DNA of 62,000 nucleotides from Acanthaster planci. Taxonomy: Eukaryota; Echinodermata; Asteroidea; Valvatida; Acanthasteridae. Location of the stretch: positions 884,650 through 946,649 of the forward strand of contig NW_019091445.1 in NCBI RefSeq assembly GCF_001949145.1, read 5' to 3'. Below, piece by piece: positions 27,817 to 39,700 of this stretch. The position numbers were made by a program, and so were the translations under genes. Numbering within the stretch: the stretch's first letter is position 1; every line of letters starts with the position of its first letter. The notes beneath the pieces are model-generated. The model made no database searches, was not told where the DNA came from, and was given only the letters and a program-made list of their open reading frames with translations.

Positions 27817-28618
27817 GCTTTAACACTGTTTTCCTGAGACATAGAAATGGCCACTTTTTAAAGTGCACCTACAGAGAACTGTCAAAACAGATTAGCTAAC
27901 TGCTTCTACGACAAGCTTTCATTAAAACAAGTTTTCAAGCAAACTTATTTCAGAAGTTATTTCTAAATCAATGCCAAAATGCAAAAATTGACATACCCAA
28001 AATGTTATGCCATGCTAATATGCCATTTATTCCTTTGGTTCCCGTGGTGTAAAGTACACAGGAGGGTTCATCCAAAAGCCGTTGGTGCCATGAGCCTTTC
28101 CATGCACCTGAACCCATATCGACAGAGCTGTATAAATCGACTCAGTCACCACAAAATCATGACAAAGTCAGTCACGAGTTGCTCAGTCCCAAGCCCTGCT
28201 GGCGTAAGCGGAGGGGGGTGCCAGTAGGCCCCCCCATTGTTTGCTGGGGGGCCCGGGGGCCACTTTTGGCAGGGTCCAATTATACAGGTAGGTTTGGGCT
28301 TGGTCTAATAATGGCTGATGCCTGATGGCTCTTAAATGCCCACCCTCCCACTTGAAAATCGTTCCACCGCCATTGGTCCCGAGTCAACTCACAAGTTGGT
28401 TCAATACCATGCGGTTCTGGCCTATTCGTGGACAGACTTTTGAGCTGCCTAGTGATTGACTTGTGACTGACTCAATTTCAACTCTGCCAATCACAGTGAT
28501 GTCTCAAAGTTCTACAAAATCACACTCACCAAATTACAACATAAATGTTGTGTAACCTGATGACATCACGCTTTGTTTGCGGGTGCTTTCCTGTGGCAGT
28601 GAGGTGGGACGTGATCTA
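27817..28618. other. Non-coding; G-rich element debris near 28200-28270
   Basis: GGAGGGGGGTGCCAG...GGCCCGGGGGCC resembles the 2110-2320 block. Around 28390-28500 weak GAGTCAACTC words recall the GACTC repeats. No gene. Confidence 0.4.
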
Positions 28619-28620
28619 TA

Positions 28621-28722
28621 GGGGCTTTGCGTGGTAGCCATCTTGCAGGGCAGTTCTTTAGCTCCACAAAGAAAACCTCCCTTTTGCATACTGCCTGCAA
28701 TATGGCAACCCTGCAAACCCTC
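28621..28722. mobile_element. TA-type MITE (GAGGCTTTGC family), copy 2
   Basis: TA at 28619-28620 and 28723-28724; termini GGGGCTTTGCGTGGTAGCCA and, inverted, GAGGGTTTGC. 102 bp, non-coding. Tc1/mariner-type target. Confidence 0.8.
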
Positions 28723-29102
28723 TATTAAACTCCCATCGGAAAGCACACTGGCAAACAGAGCGTGACGTCATGTCTTGGATCCATTAGGATCTGAGAAATT
28801 AGTCAGTGTAGTACTAGTAAGATGCAGGGAGCGATTTGACACAAATGTACGTTTGCCGCTTTCTGTTGAATTCTGTACCATATACACTTCATCTCAGTGT
28901 CAATTGAGACAGACATGACACCATAATTGAAACCAGTACAAACAGGCATGAATATCAAGCTTTAAAACCATTCTGAATGACGTGCTACCTTAAGATTAAA
29001 GCCTACGGTATGTGTACAAAATACATTTTGACAGCAATTGCACATCTTCATGAGACAGGCCTTTCTCAGTAAACATTTGTAAAGAAATGCGTAGGAGGTT
29101 AA

Positions 29103-29687
29103 CCACCTCCTGCCGGGTGGATTTTTCTTGAGTGGGATGAGATGACAGGACCTTTTCAAGATTTTCCGTTTTCAAAATTCTTCAAAAATGCTTGTGTTCA
29201 TTTACTGGGCATTTACACCCACATGAATGACTGTCTGGTGGCTGCTCTAATCTGACAGGCACCTTCATTACCGCCCGAGTATTCAGCCCAGGCCTGCAGC
29301 CCTGTAAAAGAGAGCCCAGAATTTTGAGGTGTTGCATAATTTCCTTTGTTCCAATGAATGCCAGTAGCATCTTTTAATACGCGGCTGGATTAGCGAGCAG
29401 CGGCGCTGTGTCGCTCATCAATGGGGCCCTGGAGCACTTTTGTCTGCGGTGTAAATCCGCAGTCACGCTACGCCCAAAACAGTGGTACACTGTTTCAAAA
29501 CAGTGCTGGATTTACATGTACCTTCGAAAAATGGAAGTCGAAAATGTTGGCAATTCCCAGCAGCAGGTCCTTGTTCCAAGTACGGTCTTTTGCTACACAG
29601 ACCAGCTCTTTTGTCCAAAACCGGGCACCCCGGCTCTGGGCATATAAACACAAGGTGCCTAAGACTGGGCACCCCGGCGGGAAGTGG
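29103..29687. mobile_element. TTAA-type element (CCACTTC family), copy 1, 585 bp
   Basis: TTAA at 29099-29102, TCAA (decayed TTAA) at 29688-29691. Termini CCACCTCCTGCCGGG and, inverted, CCACTTCCCGCCGGGG. About the same length and body as 55884-56450, with shared AGGCACCTTCATT-, GTGTTG- and GCCCAGCAG-type words. Overlapping open frames inside are repeat shadows. Confidence 0.75.
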
Positions 29688-29691
29688 TCAA

Positions 29692-30715
29692 TATTCAATC
29701 TGCAAGAGGAACGCAAACTGACAAACTTTTTTCTGGTGGCCTTAAAAATCGCACGAATTCTGATAATTAAGTTTATTAATTCAGATGATTTATTCATAAA
29801 TTATTCATTTATCCTCGTAAAAAAAAAAGAACAAAGGAACAACTTAATGCGAGTTAGTATACTGGCAGCCCATATTTGGGTGCCCAATTCGGGCAAAGGG
29901 CAGAGGTGTATAACATTCCAAGAGGGGAAAATATGGATCTTTGGCACCTGATTTGCAGTTAACAGCAGAGGATTGACCTCTTCCATGGGGCAGCCATCTT
30001 GCTTTTTAACCAACCAAAGCAATGTCGCCAAATTGAGGCTAGAAGGAAAAACAGTCTGTTCCCTTTTGTCAAAATGTGAAGTTGTAATACTGTTGCCAAA
30101 GGAGGCTACAGGGAACAAGACAAACATGGCCGCATCATGATAAAGGTCTGTGTGTGAGAAGATGGAGAGAGTCTTGTTGGCAAGGTGAATGCAGATTGCA
30201 TGGCAATCACCCCTGCTTCCAGTAAATGGGTGCCAGCAAAAATGCTATCGCTCTGGCCCCTTCTGATTCCTTCCTCCCCAAAATGACGGCTTGGGTCAGT
30301 ATCCCGCAGCTCCACAGCTCAGAACACATCTGTTTGGCAAATTTACGTGCTAAGCGAATATCAGCTGGGAATCAGTCAAGGTGTACACAGAATGCCTTAC
30401 ATTTTGGTTAGCAGCATTTGTTTCGCTTAGCAGCAAGTTTGCTCACTTTTAGCAGATTTCTGTGCTTAAGAATCTGGCCCCACCATCTACATGGATGCTC
30501 AGCTCTTTCTTGGTAATATAGCAAGGATATCCTTGTATCTAATGAGCAGCACTAAGAAATGTGACTGTTTCCTTTTTTTCCCCAAGAACTGACAAGGATA
30601 GAGACTAAAACTGATCATTTGAATAGTCAAAGAAAAGAGAGAGAAGATAAACAGTCACTGTGAGACGTCTCAAGTTGTCCGTGGTTGTCCAAGTCATGGA
30701 TAGTGACCCCCGCTG
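29692..30715. other. SRM-B 3' flank; nothing recognised
   Basis: No coding region supported. No canonical AATAAA was located close to the SRM-B stop on the minus strand. Confidence 0.5.
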
Positions 30716-30742
30716 CTAGAGCTTGTACACTCCTTGGAGTTC
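30716..30742 (-). CDS. SRM-B last exon
   Basis: Acceptor CTGCAG; encodes ELQGVYKL and TAG. Phase and acceptor fit exon 7; the short tail is comparable with human ALNDVS. Small size makes it the least certain exon. Confidence 0.7.
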   Translation of the reverse strand, partial: ELQGVYKL

Positions 30743-33700
30743 CTGCAGACAGGTGAAAAAAAAAAAAGTAAATGCCTCAATTTACCCACTCCAATTGGTT
30801 GAAAGCCCATCACATGGCCAAAGGAAGAGAATAGACACTGACAATGTCTCTCATCCATTCTCCATTCCGAACTTTACAGCCCCAGCACATACTTATTCCC
30901 TTATAATTAAAGGCCAACGAAAAACTGAATTTTCAGGAGAGAAGACACGCGTTCTAGCCCCTAGCCCCCCACCCCGTTAAGATATTAGTTTCCCAACACC
31001 AAGTTTTCCTAATTTTTCCAGAAATATATGAGTCGTTTGAAAACAAGCTTGAAAATCAAGTCATTTTCCAAGAATCAAGCCGAGGTGTAATGACACAAGC
31101 CAATGACTCGACTCAAGTCCGACTCGAGTCACAATTTTTATTGACTCAACGCGTGTGCCGATGGTTAAATGACTCAACCTGACTCGAATCTCTGTGACCA
31201 AATGACTCGACTCGAGTCACCAAATTTAGTGACTCGTTACAACACTGGAATCAAGCAATGTTTATCTAAGAAGAGTTACCTTTCTGGCAAATTCCGGAAC
31301 TGCAAACGAGGCACGGTGAATACCTGAATTGTAATATTTCAGATCCGAAGCATCTAATTTCCTCAACGGTTCTCTGAAATTGGTATTCTGGGGATTTAGA
31401 AAAAGAAAGGACTCATCAAGAAATGTTGTTAGTGGCATTTCTCATCCCTGTAGACACAGGTGCTGCAGCAGCATCACACTCATTCGTCATAAAACTTGGA
31501 GCAATCTCATGTTTCAGCACTTCACGTCACATCACCCTGCTGGTGGGGTACCGGCATTCAACACTTATGGGTGCACCCACGTATGTAGGCCAGAAATATG
31601 TCCGCTGAGCTCATTAATAAAAGTTATACATCAATAAATTCTATATTAGAGGGTCCTGAGAGCCATGGAACTGGGGAATTGAAGAAATATGACACTGAAC
31701 CTCTGGGCCGGACTCGGGGCCTCCAATTCTGAGCAACTTGGATGCAATCGGGTCCGAAATGGCACTACTTTAGCCGTTTTGCAGAGGGATGCATTTTCAA
31801 AATGGCTACTTTTCCGGGCAGTGAAATTTCCTTCAATTTAGGGGTGGTCTGCTTTGGGTGAGAATTTCTCCAAAATTCCATTGGTCAACTTACGAAAAAT
31901 TGAAAAGAGAACGAAAGAGGACATGTGGTACATCATTTTTCTGTGCAGCCTGAACACCTGTGAGAGTTGTGAGTATTTTTGGAATACTTGTGAAGTATGG
32001 GAACTTATTTGTAGGGGTGCACCCTCAGGCCAACTGCACTTCAGTGGTCCCATCATAGTAAGTCTTTACAAATCGTTCAACACCACGTGAAGTCACAAAC
32101 TATTCGGTTGGACTGCGATAAGGAGGAGGGTTCCTTTGACTTCTCCCACTGTTTCATGACCTTTGACCTGCCATCCAACCTGACCTTTGACCTGGCTTTT
32201 GACCTTACGTGTGACCCAATGCCTGACCGGAGTAATTACCTGATCTGGAACCTAATTTGTTACCTGCCTGGTAACATAACCTGTGGTATGACTTACACGT
32301 ATGACGACCTGGCAAATGACCGGTAGCTTGACTTGTTACCTTATCATGACCTGACACAAGATCGAGTGCTCGTGACTGAGGCAATTACACCTATGCTCAA
32401 TGAGTCCACAAAGGTAAAAAAAAGCTCACATCTCTCAAGTTACTCCATTCAAGCCCAATCACCAGCCCCCACTTCTGTCCAGAGTTCCAATGAGTCAATG
32501 ACTCGACTTGAATCTGACTTGAGTCGCCATTTGTGGTGGCTCGACTCAAGTCCCAACTGGTACATGCCTGAACTCAAGTCCCTGCAGGCAAGTAAAACTC
32601 AACTCAAGTCACATAAATTAGTGACTCATTACACTCTGCTTCTGTCGCCCGTACCATGTCACGTTTAGCAAAAATGTGGACTGGAGCCACTCAATCCTAG
32701 GACTCACCCGGTCGAGGCTGCACATGACAAAGCCTTGCATGTCAGGGAAGGAGGGGATCATGCACATGTTGTAATCCACCACACTGAAGAATTCGCTGCA
32801 CATCTCCATGACTGTGTGAACACACTTCAAGTCATTCCACACCGACGGCTCTGATGGAAAACAAAGTTAATACCTAAATTTACCCACTGGGTTTAATTGG
32901 CAAATACTGCACTTTTGGGTTTTTTTTTAGATACTAGCAAAACCTTTCTCACAGGCAATACGGATATGACTTACATTTTTGTTGGAACCTGCTGAGGTTT
33001 TACTGAAAGATAATTTTTTTCTGTTTTTGCTTTTCATGCTCTGAGCAAAATTCTCTTCAAATCTCATATCGGGCTAACCACTGGTAGTTGCTATATATTC
33101 AAAAAGAGGGATATTAAGCTCATTCAATTTCTTTTTCCAATCACAAACTTGCTGTAATTTTCTCAAAAATTTCTTAAACTGAAGCGAAGTTTTTTCAAAA
33201 TAATTTTACAAAATGAAAAATTCATAATCCAGAATATTGTCTGATGGCCAAAATAGTGAATATGATTACCTCTCTAAATCTTAACAAACAATCATCATCC
33301 ACAGCTGACACCAAGTAATACTTTGTTCATTGGAAAAAAAAAAGTCCGTCACAGCACCCACCTTGCGAGATGAACATGCCATTGGGCTTCAGGGCCGCTT
33401 TCAAGAGGCCAAAGTACTCCCTGGAGTAGATCTGGCTAGTCAAGTCGTTGGCACCCGTCCGGTCTGGAATGTCGTTGATGATCAGGTCAAAAGCCTGCTG
33501 GTGCTGCTTGACAAACTGGAATCCGTCACCGATGTGCACCGTCAGCTTGCTGCTGCTGAAGCCCTTGGCCATGGATGGCATGAACTCCTTGCATGCTCTG
33601 ATTACCTCCTGGGTACGTCAAGTAACAGGCCAATCAGACAAACTAACAACAGACTGTGATCATGTGACAGCCATATTGAACTGAAAATGAGGTAAAAGCT

Positions 33701-36700
33701 TTAGGGGGGGAACCTGAGTGTAAAAATGACAGTGACGAAATAAAAGTTCAACGTAAAATTCGTGCCAGTTTTAATTTAGAATAGTTTAAAATTTGTGATA
33801 AATTTAATTAGATATCAATGTTTAAAATCATATTTAAAGAACTGAAAGTGAGTTTTGGAATCAAAATAGTCTGGTACCACCCCATTCAACAGACCACACT
33901 GAATATGACAGATTCAGGGAACAAGGAAAAAAAATTGCTTCCCCATGAGTAAGGTCTACCGGGACCAAAAACATTTGTTGCGCTTTGGTGAATGGTTGGG
34001 CAGTTTCTGCAGCCTCAGTTTCTGCCTTTGTGACATCACTGCTCCATTCAATAAAGACCCCAAGGCTGGAGTTGGTTCATCGACGGTTCAAAAATGGTGA
34101 AATATAAGCGGACAATTTCTTGTCATCCCCAAAATAAGTGAATTATTAAGTGTGCCCAAAATTTGTGGTTGCCTGCAATGAACCAAATGGTTACTTTCCA
34201 GTAGAAAATTAAAAGAGAAACGACAGAACAGCAACAGAGAGAGATCTTGCCGAATAATTAGTGAAAATGATACTTGTCCGTGCTGTAATCTGCAAAACAT
34301 TGTCTCTCCCAGATGACGTAAGCATCCAATCCGATTTCACAGTTTTTGTGGACAACCAGTAGCTTCAACCTGTTGCTAGTTACAGCTTTCACATCACAAA
34401 CATAACATGTTCCTCGTTCGGTTCACAAAAACACACTCCTGTTAAGGGCTAGGCTGTAACAATTCACAGCCTTGTGATATCGCAATGCTGAGATGGGGAC
34501 TCACACAAAATCTACACCATGGTGCTTCTAGGCTGTGAATGGGCGTTGGCATAGACAGATTGTTCATGGACCTCTTTCCTTTGCATTATAAAACAATATA
34601 CATGTATGGCTGGCACACGTCTGCTAATACACTCGCTACACCTCAAAAAAAGTAAAACGCTAAGTACCGCGCCCTGTAAACTTTCACTTCCTGTTCTCGC
34701 AATTTACTCCATCGTGCATGACCGAGTTGAAAAAAGGATGTCTCGGGAAAGAACGGGTTATTTATACACATGTACGTTCTAAAGCAATATTGGCAGAAAA
34801 AATGAGGCCTTTCATCGCCCTGCAGCAAACTAACAAACTGACCAATAATGGTCAGGGGTAGCAACACGTTTATGTACACATAACCATCCAAACAAGGACA
34901 ATGTCTTACCTCGTCAATTTCGCAGAGGGTGATCTGTTCCACCTCGGGATGCTTAGACAGTTCACGGATGACGCCCCCATCCCCACCGCCGACGATGAGC
35001 ACCTGCAAGGCAGCGAGGGAAGACAGCCAATTCAGCAGTGGCCTACCCTGCTTTGGGGGCTTGATGAGTTGGCAAATTAGTAGGCCCAAAAGTTTACACA
35101 AAAATTTCTCGATCACTTTTATAATTTCATTATTTCAAGAACGGATGCACTTAACAACGCATTTCTCATTCCTGTAAACTAGGTTACAAGGAAGGTTTAT
35201 TCAGTAATATCATGACCAGTCTTTGAGATCCTCAAAAGGGAATGGGTAATTCCAGAAAATAGGGGTCCATTTTTTTTCATGTCCCAGTCACATTTGTAAG
35301 TTCAGAACACATTTTCTAATTTCCAAGAGGAATAAATTACCTGCCAAACAAAATAGTAACAGTTTTGAAATCAATTCCAGTGATACTTCCATGCCAAGTA
35401 AGAGAGGTCAGATGTAACAGGGACACAAAAATGTCACACCTTTGGCCCCCTAATTTCTCAAATTACCAGAATATCCTTCCGTGAAGCATCTGCAATATAT
35501 TTTCATCCAGCATTGGGGGGGGGGAAGGAATTTGTGTCTGGTTTGTCCAAGATCTTTTGGTGTGAGAAGTTTTTACTGGCTCATCAGAAACTTCTGAAAA
35601 GAAACTGGTATTTTACAGATCGTGGACTTCAAATAATCAAACAGAGGAACATATACCAATAAATTAACACACCCTTCAAATGATTGAGCGACCAAATACT
35701 AGTTACAGGCCTCCAAAGAATCTTTCTCATAAAGTGGACCCAGACATTGTCCATAAAACTGTTTTGAGGGGGGGCAGATGTGGGTGCTGCCAGCTTTGAT
35801 AGAACTGTTAACATAGTGGACAAAGTCTGGTCCCTTCAGTAAAACCCATCAAGTTTTGAAATGGCTCATTCACACGTATTTCTTTTGATTCTATTTTATT
35901 TTACATGTACGTACATCCAACAGTGTAAGCAGCAAGTACAGGATGATTGGACATGTAAATGACAGCAAAGAACACCATGAAACAATGTCCAGATTTAGAG
36001 ATGGGAGGAAAAATCCTGGATGAATATTCATGGGGGAATTTAACCAACGGAATCGGGCAGGGACTTCAAAACTAAGTCCACGCCTACCCAGATGTACAAT
36101 GTAATTACAAAACTTCAGGTTGTAGAGAGGAAAGTATCTCTGTGCCTACCTAAATCTCCTAGCAATGAATTGGAGGGAGGGTTTTTAAGAAAGGGCATGG
36201 TGACACCTACTTTCTTGGGGTTAGGGTGGCATGCCATGGGCACATGAGCTATCATCTCTTGGTAGCCAAACTCGTCCTTCTCTGCGCACTGCACATCTCC
36301 ATCCAACACCAAGAGTTTCCCGCTGTTTTTACTGCAAGAGGGGAAAGACAACGAAAATTCTTGACATGAACAGAAACACCTTGTGGGAGAAACTGTTTCA
36401 ACGTGCAGTCCTCCTGATGTGAGGCATGCAAGTTACCCTCTGTGTTTCACTGTAATTGTATCTTAACCCATTTAAAAGATCCACTCACTGTACTTTTATG
36501 ATGATTATGAGTGTGAAATTTGGAACAGGACAATAAACAACTCCTTTCTGTGAGCTCTTAAAATAGCTATAATCACGACTGTCCCCAACAGCATCAAAGA
36601 GACATCTAACTTCTAGGAGCCACCTTGCCTAGGTCTCAGTCCCAGCCTGGAAAATAAATTTTGCGCTCGGCCAACTCACAAGCCTAGAAAAATCCAGGTG

Positions 36701-39700
36701 TGCTTTTTCCCACATGCCTGTGATTCTCAAAATAGAATGACTAAATTCACACCCATAAACCTCAAGCCCCGAGCTTGAGTTTAAGGCCTTCAAGCACAGC
36801 CCCCAAACCCAACTCTGGTTACAGTGTACATCCAAGCGTACACTTGTCTGTCTGGTTCATTGAATCCGCATACAAAATGCCCTTTGGATAACAAACATAC
36901 CAGGTACCTGGAACTACAAAGTACCTTATCCATGAAAAGTTTTCATCCTCCGGTTGACTTGTCCCCGATGAAATAAAAAATTCACCAATTACAAACATGA
37001 GCACGTTGGGCAAACAGCTATTGCAATTCACAAACCACATGCCGCAGGTTTTTAGCCTTTTCAAAATGATTCTGCCGGTTCTGGCCAACCTACTGGTAAC
37101 TGATGGCACGGTGCATTGTACCGTACATTCATACATGATGAGACTATAAAGAAAATACACACAGTACACCTAGCCTGATCGAGGTGATTCACTGTAATTT
37201 GTTCTTTTTTTTTTTTTTAATAAAACCGTATGCACACTTTCTGCCTGCACTAGCTGATGGCTCAGTATTGCATGACGGTACAAGATGAGACTACTGTACA
37301 AAGGAAATATACGCACAGTACACCTAACCTATTAAGGCGATTCACTATGTATTTAGCTGTTCCCAATCTCAATTGGGAACAGCTATTGTAATTGTTAAAG
37401 TTTTTTTTTCGTTTTTCTTTCTTTTTCTACTGTTGTTTTCTACAAGGCACTTTGGCAATTATTTTAAGTCCAATCAATTTCAAACTTGGTATAGTAATTA
37501 ACTATCATCAGAAGATGTGCCATGAAACTTTTTGTAATCGTGACGTCATCAGGGGTCACGTGACCTCAATTCAAAAGATCATTCTTTACAGTCTAATAAC
37601 TAGTAAACTATTTGACCGATTTAACTCAAATTTGGTATGACCGTAGTCAGGGATGTGTTATAAATGAAAATTGATATCTTGACTTCATGTAACCTCTACT
37701 TATGGTTTGACCAGAAATTGTATTTTAACACAAAAATCGTCATATATCATGAACTATACGTTCAACTGCAGTGATAATTTGTTTTTCGTTATACATGCCA
37801 CTTTGGCAATTATTTGTAATCCAATTCATTGCAAACTTATGATACTCGTTGACAGTCATCAAAAGACAATAAAACACATTTTGGGGACAGCTATGTGTTT
37901 GTTCACAAACACATTTTCTCTTTTTTTTTTCAATAACGTAGTATACGCACAGTCTCTGCACACACCTACAGCTACCGGTATACCCCGGTACACTGACTTG
38001 AGGTCCGCAACTGCAGGGTTCACGGCTGTAAGAGACATACCAGTGTCATCCTTAGAAAGGAGTCTGTGAGAAAAATATTTGGCTTCAACAGGCATGTAGA
38101 AGAGGTGAACGTCTGCGATGAAAGCATGTCACTCAAGGCACAGACATTCTGAACACGGGCGGCTACAGCAGCTTGTGCACGATGGCTCTGCTCAGCTGCT
38201 GTGCCCTCCCTTTGTACCTAAGTGTACATGTACATGAACATGCATGTATATATTTTGTACACGTACATCCATAGTATATGATTTTGTTGTTAGTGTGACA
38301 AGTGCTGAAAACAAATACTGCCCCCCCCCAAAAAAAACAGGTGGGCTACCACATCAAATTGATCCCAACTGTGATGCCACAGGTGGGCTTGCAAGTATCA
38401 TTTGTTAATTACCGTAAAACCCTAACCATCTCATCAACTCCATCAACATCCACCATTTTGGGGGAGTTTGATGGACTGGTCCAAAAGGCCTGAGGTGACC
38501 AAATGTTGACCTGAGGCCTAAAGCACTGCCCATGCATTCAGTGCATGTTGTCGTGGCAACAGTGCTTGTGACATCATCACGTAAGCCATGTACAGGAAGT
38601 CCACCAACAAAGACCTTCACATTAGTGCTGGACTTTGCAGCAAGCAATGCAAGTTCCACATGAGGTGCTGGATTCTGATGGATTTGGTCAATCCAAATTG
38701 ATTTGCCTTGGGCTATTAAAAGACACTACTACATGTGGTAGTTTGAAAATCAACTGAGGTGTCTACTCATTCGGTTGCATTTACACTCTTGAAAAAGAAC
38801 ACACAAGAGGAAAAATACCTAAAATATGTTCATCCGCACTCTCTTACCCTGAAAATGTGTGGATTAACACTTGTGTGATAGCTCCAGAGTAAAATTTCCT
38901 TTCAGAGTTTTAGGAGTTTGTTTCACGGATAACAACTTCAGTTGAACTTGTGAAGTTTATCTAAGTCAATTTGTAACAAGGGGCTGATCTTATTTACTTC
39001 GNNNNNNNNNNNNNNNNNNNNNNNNNNNNNNNNNNNNNNNNNNNNNNNNNNNNNNNNNNNNNNNNNNNNNNNNNNNNNNNNNNNNNNNNNNNNNNNNNNN
39101 NNNNNNNNNNNNNNNNNNNNNNNNNNNNNNNNNNNNNNNNNNNNNNNNNNNNNNNNNNNNNNNNNNNNNNNNNNNNNNNNNNNNNNNNNNNNNNNNNNNN
39201 NNNNNNNNNNNNNNNNNNNNNNNNNNNNNNNNNNNNNNNNNNNNNNNNNNNNNNNNNNNNNNNNNNNNNNNNNNNNNNNNNNNNNNNNNNNNNNNNNNNN
39301 NNNNNNNNNNNNNNNNNNNNNNNNNNNNNNNNNNNNNNNNNNNNNNNNNNNNNNNNNNNNNNNNNNNNNNNNNNNNNNNNNNNNNNNNNNNNNNNNNNNN
39401 NNNNNNNNNNNNNNNNNNNNNNNNNNNNNNNNNNNNNNNNNNNNNNNNNNNNNGATTATGTCATCAATAAGTGGCAATCTAGTCATCAATAAGGGGCGAT
39501 TACATATATGTCATCAATACACGTAAGTGGCAATCTACGTCATCAATAAACAGCAATTTTGTCATCAATAAACAGAGATTATGTCATCAATTAGCAGCAA
39601 CAAGCAGTCTTTTCACCGAGAATGCAAACATATCTACAGTACAGGTATGCATCAGCGAGTATGTTGCTGTTAACATAGCAACAACCCTCAAATTTAAGAA

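Noticed and set aside
29421-29951. 176-codon open frame
   Set aside because: Mostly inside the TTAA element at 29103-29687; the homologous copy at 55884-56450 does not keep the frame.
30106-30315. Candidate SRM-A first exon (ELRDTDPSRHFGEEG)
   Set aside because: Its apparent start is GTG, no clear donor in phase, and it lacks the W-x-GQ N-terminal motif.
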